A DNA stretch of 64,000 nt from the NCBI RefSeq assembly GCF_918797505.1, contig NC_092794.1, positions 66,129,345-66,193,344 on the forward strand, read 5' to 3'. Position 1 is the first letter of the stretch; each line of letters opens with the position of its first letter. Shown in pieces: positions 54,566-64,000 of the stretch. The DNA is from Bemisia tabaci. Lineage: Eukaryota > Arthropoda > Insecta > Hemiptera > Aleyrodidae. The position numbers and the translations under genes were made by a program. The notes under the pieces are model-generated. The model saw only the letters and a program-made list of their open reading frames with translations, searched no databases and was not told the origin of the DNA.

Positions 54566-55378
54566 CAAGGCCGGATTAAGGGGGTGGCCACATGGGCCGT
54601 GGCGGGCCGTGGCCCATGGCGGCAAATTTTGAAATTTTTTTAAATGTAGGTATAAAAAAATCGGATTCAGAAAAAAAAAAAATTATCAATGAGAAAAGGG
54701 GACAAAATCTCTCTTTCCTGAGAGTGTAGTAAATTTTAATTTTGTCGTTTTTCGGTGATACAGGAGACAGCATCTTTAATTAGTCGAGGTAAGAGAGGAA
54801 CTAAACATGCAACTCGGCCTGGAGCTTAGCGCAGAGAGGAATGATGACGAGGACTTGAGATGAAAAGGACAAGCCCTCGGCGCGGCGGTCGGCATGTAAC
54901 ACATATTAGCGCCTACAAGACTGCATGAATACTTCACCCATTGCGCCAAACACAGTGCGGTCAGGAGCGGTTGGCGTAAAACGCATAGCGCCTACAAGGC
55001 TGCAGGAATACTTCCCGCATTGCGCCAAACACAGTGCGATCAGCGCGGCGCAGCGGCGGAAGTTAAAATTATTTTAATACATTTATATTTGTTCTTTCAC
55101 AATTTTTTGGTTCATTTCTTGTAAACGGAGGACCTTGTCCACTCAGAGATAGGTTTACGGAACTCAACTTTCGCGCAAAGTTCCGTGAAATTTTGCTAAT
55201 AGTGTTGACAGGGCTTTCGCACAAAATGTATCCAACACGAGTAGGTAAACGCGTCTTTGGCATCCCTCCCCCTCTGGCACGTCCACTTGATGGTTTTTAT
55301 TGATGTTCCAAAACGAATGAGAAGGGGGTGGCAAAATATAGGCGGCCCATGGGCGGCAAGTAGGTAAATCCGGCCCTA
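54566..55378. mobile_element. 813-bp non-autonomous hAT element, second full copy
   Basis: It runs in reverse orientation to 18517-19389. Ends CAAGGCCGGATTAAG and AATCCGGCCCTA; flanks TAAGCAGA and TGAGCAGA (54558-54565, 55379-55386) agree at 7 of 8. The internal 80-bp repeats are here reduced to about two. Confidence 0.85.
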
Positions 55379-55784
55379 TGAGCAGAATGAGTCAATAAAG
55401 CTCAGGAGAGATTTGCCTGCAAATAGTCGAATCTTACAGTTTTCAGTACGAGAAGAACGATGCGCACGTTAAAATTTCACGAAAAATTGTCTCCGCGAAG
55501 ATATAACGCTTCCTTTTTAGGGATCCTCGAAAACACGTTTGAACCGACCACTGTGAATCTTCGAATCTACGCGTCATAGACGGGAAGATGGCGGCGCCGA
55601 AGCCGACCTGCTTACTACCGCCACACTGCCGTTTTTGACATCACAATTTCTAGCGCGGTTCAAACGCCGTTTTAGGCCACACTAATTTTTGGCTCTTTCA
55701 AATAAACTTTTCTCCCGTTTGCAGTCATCAAAACAAAGCAGGAAAAAACTGTAAGCTTCGATCACTTTCTACTTTCGAATGACA

Positions 55785-58700
55785 CAATGAGCCTCTAGAC
55801 AGGGTAAGAACTGGAGGCTCTAAGCACATGAATCTGCATCAGAATTTCGCGTAGAATTCAATGGTACAAACGGGAATTCATGAAACCAACTAATAAGCGA
55901 GATATTTGCGTGAATAGACTGCGCATTTTTGTAAATCCCGCTCGCCTAATATACGAATGACGTCACATTTGTAGCCAATAGGATTGTCGCAGCGCTGCGC
56001 AGCGCCGACTGAGCATCGGCCATCGAAAACGTCCAACGCTCCCAACGCCGGGATCGTAAACAAACGAAAATTGATAACAGGAAGGACCCAAGCACCCAAG
56101 CAACTCGAAATCTTTTAATTTTCATTAATTACAGTCCATGTTCGACTTCAAGAAAGCATTTGACAACCATTTTCCTCGTATTTTATAACCTGGAGCCACA
56201 GCCTATCGGCTCATTGTATTGTGCACTCTGAGAATCACTTCCACAAGTCCAAACCCTGACATTCTTTTCTTTGACCATTCTCTTTTCATTCTCGCCACAA
56301 TTTAAGTGTTATGCAGTTTCTTTATCTAAAATATGTGGTCTTGAATTCATTCAGGAGTCAGAAGTTTACCTTTCTTTTAGTATTACAGCCCTTTGACCCC
56401 TCAAAATTCACCGATATGACCTCGTGTAGTTCAAGGTTTCTCTGGCCCGAACCGAGTGATTACACATCTGAGGTGTGTCTCATGGTTCTTCAAATTAGCA
56501 GTTTAGAACTAAATTAGGGACTACAGTGACTCAATCCAGTTCTGCTTTCTTGTTCAATGTTTGTTATCAGTGTCTGCTCTTTTACGTGACCAATCTAGTG
56601 CATGCACTGTTACGCTATAAGTACAGGTATTATTGCTTTTTTCCTGCTGTCAGACCTTTTTCTTAAGCCTGCTGATTCACCACAGAATCTGCCCTAGTTG
56701 TGTAAATAATTTGGTGTGTAGTTATTGAGTTAATACCTCCTTGCGGTGATGCAAACTTTCTCAGATCCGTCATAAGTGGGTATTGCATTTAGACGATCAC
56801 TCGGACCAGATGAAATCACTGCTCTAGCAGTTTCAAATTTATACTTTGATCTCTGATTCACTAATAAATAACACTTTATGGTGTCATTTATATTTAATCA
56901 GTTCAAAGCTAATTCGACAATGAATCATCAATGGTCCGATCGAAAAAGGAATTTTCTGGTGCGTGCTACGGCTGAATCGACATTACCTACAACTCAACTT
57001 TCGAAAGCATGAACCTTAAAAAAATTCATCAGGAACTGGTACTTGGTAAGTAATAATTATGTTAGCTCTCTCCTATTTCTGAAGAGATGTGTGTCCTGTA
57101 AATTTCAGAATATACTCTCCTGCCATATATCTAAAGAGGAATACAACATCTCAAGTGGGTGAAGTTATAAAATTGTGGAAATTGGTCATTTAAAGGGCTT
57201 TTCTGCTCGAAGACATGACTGAACCAATCTGAAAGCTGTGAGTTACGAATGATGGAGGGTCCAAGGTGTCTTCCCTGCTTTAAAAGATAAGGAATTGTGC
57301 CTCAGGCCTTAAATGCTATTGGAAATTCCAAACATTGTGAATTCAAATGCACGCTACACTTCATCAATGAATATGGAAATTTGTCTCAGAGAAAATCTGA
57401 TAAGACCATTCTGGTAGTTATTTATTCCTGGTTTCTTAATTTCAGAATTTTTGTATTCTAGTTATCATCAAATGCTAATCAACAGATATTGCACAAAACA
57501 GTTGCTAATTATTTGAGGATTCATTTCTTAATCAGTATGTTTTATGTGTTTCATGCAGCGACGAGCCTTACTGAATTTCATGAAATGAAGTGATCACACC
57601 TACTTACAGCAACATAGTTAGGTCATCCTCCAAGCGTTAAGAAAATATTTCTCCTCTCTTTTAAGAATTCAGGGCGAGTAAAACCTGCTCAACAAAAGTT
57701 TGTGTAAGATTGTTCCATTCAAAATCACCTAAGAATCATTTCAATGGTAAAGTTGCCAACGATTCCTATTGAAAGTCGTTTGGTTCACTGAATTTTTCAG
57801 GTACCGACAGATGAAAGGATCTTGAACAGTCATAGAATTACTTCCCACCATGAAAACAAGTTAGGAAAAACAGTTCAGATTGACCAGGGATGACATTTGT
57901 AACATTTACTTCTCAAGCCAAACTAATGGCCAAACATAGGTAGCATTCGCATAACATGTAAATTACGTATCCTGAATACGTTGCTCAAACTTTCTGCATC
58001 CAGTTCAGATTTTCAAAGGGAAGCAAGTCAGCATATTTTTTTAATTCATTACTGAATTTTCTGCCCATGTAGAGGAAAAATATCACATTTCAGAGATTTT
58101 GTTGAATGATTTTTTAATTGAGAAATTAAGAGGAACAGGTAGTCTGAAACTTTGTGAATTTAGGTAAGTGGTTTCCCAGTTTAGCCTTGTCATTAACATC
58201 CTCTTTTTGCCATGAATGATTATCCACAAACGTAAGCATACTCACACTAACTGTCCAACAACAGATCCGTATGTACCCTGGTGATACCTTAGTAACTTCA
58301 GATATCTTACCTTTTGAACTACTTGAATGGTTGAAAAATATTTTCACTTCAAGACGGATGGTCATATCCTGATTGAAGCTTTCGAAAATTGAATGTAGTG
58401 TTGATTCAGCCGTAGCACGCACCAGAAAATTCCTTTTTCGATCGGACCATTGATGATTCATTGTCGAATTAGCTTTGAACTGATTAAATATAAATGACAC
58501 CATAAAGTGTTATTTATTAGTGAATCAGAGATCAAAGTATAAATTTGAAACTCCTAGAGCAGTGATTTCATCTGGTCCGAGTGATCGTCTAAATGCAATA
58601 CCCACTTATGACGGATCTGAGAAAGTTTGCATCACCGCAAGGAGGTATTAACTCAATAACTACACACCAAATTATTTACACAACTAGGGCAGATTCTGTG

Positions 58701-59979
58701 GTGAATCAGCAGGCTTAAGAAAAAGGTCTGACAGCAGGAAAAAAGCAATAATACCTGTACTTATAGCGTAACAGTGCATGCACTAGATTGGTCACGTAAA
58801 AGAGCAGACACTGATAACAAACATTGAACAAGAAAGCAGAACTGGATTGAGTCACTGTAGTCCCTAATTTAGTTCTAAACTGCTAATTTGAAGAACCATG
58901 AGACACACCTCAGATGTGTAATCACTCGGTTCGGGCCAGAGAAACCTTGAACTACACGAGGTCATATCGGTGAATTTTGAGGGGTCAAAGGGCTGTAATA
59001 CTAAAAGAAAGGTAAACTTCTGACTCCTGAATGAATTCAAGACCACATATTTTAGATAAAGAAACTGCATAACACTTAAATTGTGGCGAGAATGAAAAGA
59101 GAATGGTCAAAGAAAAGAATGTCAGGGTTTGGACTTGTGGAAGTGATTCTCAGAGTGCACATTACAATGAGCCGATAGGCTGTGGCTCCAGGTTATAAAA
59201 TACGAGGAAAATGGTTGTCAAATGCTTTCTTGAAGTCGAACATGGACTGTAATAGACTCTATTAGTGCCACGTCACAGTCGGTATCGATTGTATCGAACT
59301 GGATCCAAACAATCAAACATAGCCTTACTATTCAATATGAAACTAAAGAATTTCAGAGATAATTCGCCCAGTTTGAGAAAAGAGTTGTGTTAGAGACAGC
59401 TCTTTTAATCGCGGAACGTTCCCGCATTGTTAAGTTGACGGGATAAAGCAGTTCCAGAAAGGTGAAAATACCCACGAGGGCCACCATGATTTAGGCCACT
59501 CCTATGCCACTCCAGTTTCTCGGCTTTTGACAGTGAAATTCTGGGAGGGAGGTGTCAAGATGAGGTTATGTTTGATTGTTTGGATCCAGTTCGATACAAT
59601 CGATACCGACTGTGACGTGGCACTAATAGCGTCTATTAATGAAAATTAAAAGATTTCGAGTTGCTTGGGTGCTTGGGTCCTTCCTGTTATCAATTTTCGT
59701 TTGTTTACGATCCCGGCGTTGGGAGCGTTGGACGTTTTCGATGGCCGATGCTCAGTCGGCGCTGCGCAGCGCTGCGACAATCCTATTGGCTACAAATGTG
59801 ACGTCATTCGTATATTAGGCGAGCGGGATTTACAAAAATGCGCAGTCTATTCACGCAAATATCTCGCTTATTAGTTGGTTTCATGAATTCCCGTTTGTAC
59901 CATTGAATTCTACGCGAAATTCTGATGCAGATTCATGTGCTTAGAGCCTCCAGTTCTTACCCTGTCTAGAGGCTCATTG
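55785..59979. repeat. 4.2-kb inverted repeat with 1,194-bp near-identical arms
   Basis: The left arm 55785-56978 and right arm 58403-59979 are reverse complements; only two substitutions were noticed by eye (near 56218 and 56830). Frames inside the arms translate identically. The spacer 56979-58402 is unique apart from weak similarity at its very ends. The right arm is longer by 383 bp because of a MITE at 59254-59634. The outer 250 bp of each arm contain CCAAT, TGACGTCA and a GCGCAGCGCTGCGC palindrome, which suggests a promoter. No conserved protein is recognised. Confidence 0.93.
59254..59634. mobile_element. 381-bp MITE inserted in one arm of the large inverted repeat
   Basis: Terminal inverted repeats of about 70 bp start AGACTCTATTAGTGCC. 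Comparison with the empty left arm shows a 2-bp AT duplication and an exact 383-bp gain. The ends do not fit a superfamily I can name. Confidence 0.88.
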
Positions 59980-60481
59980 GAAATAATGACATAACTGACT
60001 CATTACGTCCATTTTGTGTTGATATGGGAAAGAGAAAACAAAGTAACGCTTATTTTTGGTCAAATCGACCGAAACTGTAGGTTACTCTGTCCTGCTGAAC
60101 TAGTGTGAATACTCTAGTTTCTCTCTACGTCAATCAGAGGTTGCGACTTGTGATTGGACTATCACGAATGTTATCCAAGTTTGATCCTGGCGGCTCGTGC
60201 TTAATTTTGTAAGAGGTTCTAGGTTTGAGGAGGAAAGTTTGGAGATCAGACCTCTTTCCAAAAACCATGTGTCGCTTTGGCGCAATTTAATGCCACGGAG
60301 GATCAAAGCTAAAAATCATTTGTTGCTTTCATGCAACGCTTTGCAACAAAGGGTAAAATTGACACGATGGAAAAATTCGCCAAGTCCCTCCTAAAATACC
60401 GAAAAATTCGAATAAATGCGGGAATTTTCACAAACACTGAGCAACCCTGGACCGTGATCGGTGCATATGTAAAAGAGACGG

Positions 60482-60725
60482 GTGGATGGGGGGGGGGGGG
60501 TTTGATGGGAGGCATCAGCGGAATCCACGGTTTCCAGGCATCTGTCTAGAGGTAATCGTCACAGCTTTGATCCAAACCAGGCGTTTCCTGACCACTGGTC
60601 ATTCCGGACATCCGCGATGATACCGTCCCTCCCCTGGCGGCGGCGGCGGCAGTAAAGGGGAGGGGGGGTTAAGGAGGGCTCCAGGACGGCTCTTCCAGCC
60701 GCTTGACCCCCGATTGACTGTTATA
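60482..60725. other. G-rich and (CGG)n low-complexity stretch
   Basis: G-runs at 60489-60500 and 60661-60668 and a (GGC)5 at 60640-60654. No gene is supported. Confidence 0.5.
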
Positions 60726-60979
60726 TTGCCGTGCTAAGGAAGAACGCCGTATGAGCCTTTAGGCGTTGCCAAATTCCCTTTGATTAAACACGAATTTCCT
60801 GGTAAACTTAAGGCAATTTTTTTTCCAATTTTTTCAGACAATTTTGTCCGTAATTTAATCTCGAATATCTGAAAATTCCAAAACAAAATATGCATAACAT
60901 TTCTCAAAAATAAACATTTTATCGAAGGAAATCTGGCAACTCTCGAATGTTCATACGGCGTTCTTCCTTAGCACGGCAG
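60726..60979. mobile_element. 254-bp MITE, GCCGTGCTAAG family, copy 5
   Basis: TTGCCGTGCTAAGGAAGAAC...TTAGCACGGCAG, flanked by TATA on both sides (60722-60725, 60980-60983). Reverse orientation relative to copies 1 and 2 by the inner block GGCAACTCTCGAATGTTCAT. Confidence 0.8.
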
Positions 60980-61744
60980 TATACGGCGCAGAAAATACAC
61001 TGTGTAGAGAATAAGTTGGTTGCGAACTTTTACCAGAGCAAAGAGGAGAGCTGTTGCTCCAAGAATATAGCATAAAATCAGGATGGGAACATCGGGAAAG
61101 TTTGAAATACATTCGTACCTTCAAAATTTGCGCAAAAATTAAGAAAAATAGGTTTTCGAACTTCCCGCTGCAAACAGGATACCGTGCTCCTCTTCAGTTT
61201 AATAAGATACGATATAATTCCTTAGAGGTACACATGCTAAAATAAAAATGAAATGAACAAAGAGAGATCAATAATTTTACGGCTAAAATACATGAAATCA
61301 AGCAAATAAATAAATCAAAAGATAAAAACTTACACCCTGTTGAACGGCAACACGAGGCAGCACGAAAAAGTACCGGAAAAAAAACAAACAGAGAAAAACG
61401 AAAATTAGTGAGAAATTGATAAATTGCCAAATGAGATAAATGAAGTACACAATTACTGTAACTTTCTGAAGAAAAATGACTTTGAAATATGGGTTATTAT
61501 ACCTTACATGACAATATTATTATAAGCTATAAACTTGTGATCATTTATTGGGTTTTTCAAAGGGTTGACGCAACTCGGTGAATTCCTGTTAAACTCGGTT
61601 CATTTCGTCCATTTTTCAGCAGTGTTCCTATTTCCCGGAACTAGTTCTGAAAACGGAACTTTTGAGATTTGCCTGAATTTTTCCCAGAACTTTTGAGATT
61701 CCTGAAATGTTCCGGATATTTTGCATTTTCCGGAATTTTCTCGG

Positions 61745-61751
<7 letters not shown>

Positions 61752-61776
<25 letters not shown>

Positions 61777-62042
61777 GAGAGCTTGCGCACTCTAGGTATA
61801 GTTCATTGGCCTTAGTCGTGTAGCCAAACAGCCACCGCTAAATGATGGGAAGATTACAACAACAGTAGAAACGGAAGTACAAAGGAAGAAGAAACGAAGG
61901 AAGAAACGAAGAGAAACATCCATGCCACTCCACGGTGACAAGATCTGAGACCATCAAATCATTGCCACCGAGGCCGGGATTCGAATCCGGGACATCTAGG
62001 TCTGTGATCAGTTGCGCTAACCACTGGACCAACCGATGTCGG
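61752..62042 (-). repeat. tRNA-derived SINE with target duplication
   Basis: On the minus strand it starts AGCCGACATCGGTTGGTCCA, with an A box TGGTCCAGTGGTTAGCGC and a B box GGATTCGAATCC, and ends in a poly(A) seen as about 26 T at 61752-61777. CTCGGAACTTTT flanks both sides (61740-61751, 62043-62054), so the insertion hit the GGAACTTTTG repeat. Confidence 0.88.
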
Positions 62043-62160
62043 CTCGGAACTTTTGACGGTCGTGGATGGAACAAAAAAGTTCCGAATCCCGGAACTTTCG
62101 ACGGTCATGGATGGAACAAAAAAGTTCCGAATCCCGGAACTTTTGACGGACATGGAATGG
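62043..62160. repeat. Three tandem ~50-bp units GGAACTTTTGACGG
   Basis: Units GGAACTTTTGACGGTCGTGG with TGGAACAAAAAAGTTCCG repeat at about 62046, 62094 and 62142. It is part of the same dispersed family as 48208-48420. Confidence 0.8.
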
Positions 62161-62696
62161 GAGCACTATTTCTCAGGGTTCCTCCGGAAGGGTGATCGAA
62201 GTGGGAAAACGGGGCAGTTTCCGGTCGGGCTGATGAATCAAGGTTCGGAAACGAGGATACATTATCATTAAAAACCGGATGAAAATCCTGTTGCATTCGG
62301 CATGAATACGGATCTGGATCTAGTAAGTCCTGTTGACTTGTGCAGCTCCTGGCTTTTTTTCCCGTTCGCCCCGTTGCCGAGCAGAGGGAACAATCCCCGC
62401 TCTCAAAGCCCTCGCAGGGTGATCCTCGAGTATATTCTGCCCCGTCTGGCAACGCCGATGTCCCTCCACTCGGGAGCCGAGTAACTTAAACTGCATATTG
62501 TATTTAAATTAGACGGAGGAAACAATTGTTGCGGGCGAAAAATAACTTCACTTCCCCTTCGGGTCAATCTAGCACGCTAGATTGAGCCTCTCTCTCACAC
62601 ATACACACTGACACGCGCTTACTGTCACGAGCGCAGTAACTAATGATCCGATATTACCGCGCGATTATCTGAAATCAGCTTGTTTCGTAAATTCTA

Positions 62697-63547
62697 ATTG
62701 TTGCATTTTTGAAAAGTAGGAAGCGCACTTAGTTCGCAGGAATGTTCCCTAATTATTTGGACGAAGAACAAGGGCAAAGTTAGGTATTTCATTGAGTGAG
62801 GATTGAGGGTGTTTTAAGACAAGTCTAAGGCATACTTTATTTGATAATGGACCACTAGACAAGGTACGAATTTCAGCATTCGGATACGTGTTTCTCAACC
62901 AAAATTTCACGTAGAACACAATACTTACAACGAAAATTACCAAAATCAACTCCTGACGAAGATATTTAATGATTCTTGATGCGTGAATTCAAACCACCCG
63001 CTCATGAAAACTCAATCCTCTACGTGATTCACATCGTGCGCTAAACGTTATCATGACAGTCTCTGCGATATAAAAATCTGGCAACCTCAATCTTGACGCT
63101 TTGGCTCAGCTATAGCAAATTGCTTATAGTTTGAACAACACATGGTGGGAAATGAACATTGCTCGATTGAGAAGCTTGCTGAAACCGTTGTAGTGGGCGA
63201 TTTGACTTATGTAGAGCTTTGAGTTTCTTGTGAGCGGGCAGTTCAAATTCCTCGTAACCAATGTGAAATAAAAACGTTAATATCTCCGTTAGGAGTTGGT
63301 TTCAATAATTATCGTTGTGTGAATCGCTTTCTACGTGAAATTCTGGTTAAGAAACATGTATCAGATCGCTTAAATTCGTACCTTGTCTGGTGGTCCATTG
63401 TTGCATTTTTGAAAAGTAGGAAGCGCACTTAGTTCGCAGGAATTTTCCCTAATTATTTGGACGAAGAACAAGTGCAAAGTTAGGTATTTCATTGAGTGAG
63501 GGTTGAGGGCGTTTCAAGGCAGGTCTGCGGCATACTTTATTTGACAA
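62697..63547. mobile_element. 548-bp foldback between ~150-bp direct repeats
   Basis: The foldback 62849-63396 (ends GGACCACTAGAC...GTCTGGTGGTCC) matches 32078-32625. It is bracketed by direct repeats 62697-62847 and 63398-63547 that begin TTGTTGCATTTTTGAAAAG and end CATACTTTATTTGA; they are about 93% alike. Confidence 0.8.
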
Positions 63548-64000
63548 TTATAAGACATTTTTACGGGACCCCTGGGTATTTTTCGTCCGTCGTCTCTGGC
63601 AATTTTTATTGTGCTTTAAACAAATCTCAGTAGTAAACAGTTACCCATCTATCAACTGCTGTACATCTTTTTACGGAGGTTCATTGAAGTGCGGCCCCAA
63701 TCTGTTCAGTAAATTCTTATAGCGATCTTTTGAAGGATGGACAACGAGCTTACGTCTATCGAGGCTGTTTCAAAAGGCAGTGACATACTATCGAAATTGA
63801 ATACAACATACATCGATATCTCGATCGCTCTTCGATAAATGGATCCATTTCAATACATCGTGGACCTACATTTTTTCCAAAATCGAACTTGGACATATTC
63901 GTCTCTTTTATACTAATATCCTTAGACTTGGTCTGCGCCAGCGTTACGTAAAATTTTCAGGGAGAAAAGAAGCTCGGCACAGCGTTACTAAGCTGTACAA
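63548..64000. other. Right edge, nothing recognised
   Basis: No exon or repeat is recognised in the last 450 bases apart from short AT-rich inverted motifs (ATCGATATCTCGATCGC near 63813). Confidence 0.5.

Noticed and set aside
55890..59874. Pairs of identical small ORFs in the two arms of the inverted repeat
   Set aside because: Their identity follows from the DNA duplication. The frames are short and show no domain, so they are not evidence for a gene.

Overview
This is a eukaryotic, AT-rich window with interrupted genes, and it is dominated by small non-autonomous transposable elements. Phased exons, GT..AG introns, tRNA-derived SINEs and many MITEs (hAT-, PIF/Harbinger- and Mutator-like by their target duplications) point to an arthropod nuclear genome. 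The style of the repeats suggests a hemipteran such as a whitefly, but the species is inferred and not proven.

Three protein genes can be supported, each because its exons join in phase into a recognisable family. (1) On the minus strand at 4736-1656 lies the 5' part (3 exons, 199 codons) of an outer-dynein-arm docking coiled-coil protein of the ODAD1/CCDC63 group; the rest runs off the left edge. (2) On the plus strand at 7404-13541 lies a complete 4-exon ESCRT-I subunit VPS37 of the VPS37B type (238 residues). (3) On the minus strand at 36679-17597 lies the 3' part (6 exons, 215 codons) of a sosondowah (SOWAH) ankyrin-repeat protein. Its upstream exons were not found and probably lie beyond the window. 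One SOWAH exon has an in-frame readthrough form that would give a different proline/serine-rich C-terminus. No functional link between the three genes is apparent.

Layout: 1-1.5 kb, repeats downstream of the ODAD-like exons; 1.6-4.7 kb, ODAD-like gene; 4.7-7.4 kb, tandem 280-bp repeats, MITEs and the VPS37 promoter side; 7.4-13.5 kb, VPS37, then a long probable 3'UTR; 15.9-17.6 kb, convergent intergenic region; 17.6-36.7 kb, SOWAH, whose 11.8-kb intron holds most of the mobile elements; 36.7-64 kb, no confident coding exon, but layers of tandem arrays, nested MITEs and SINEs.

The most unusual structure is a 4.2-kb inverted repeat (55785-59979). Its two 1,194-bp arms are almost identical and flank 1.4 kb of unique sequence. 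One arm has gained a 381-bp MITE that, with a 2-bp duplication, accounts exactly for the difference in arm length. No bacterial-type system, CRISPR array or complete autonomous transposon was found.
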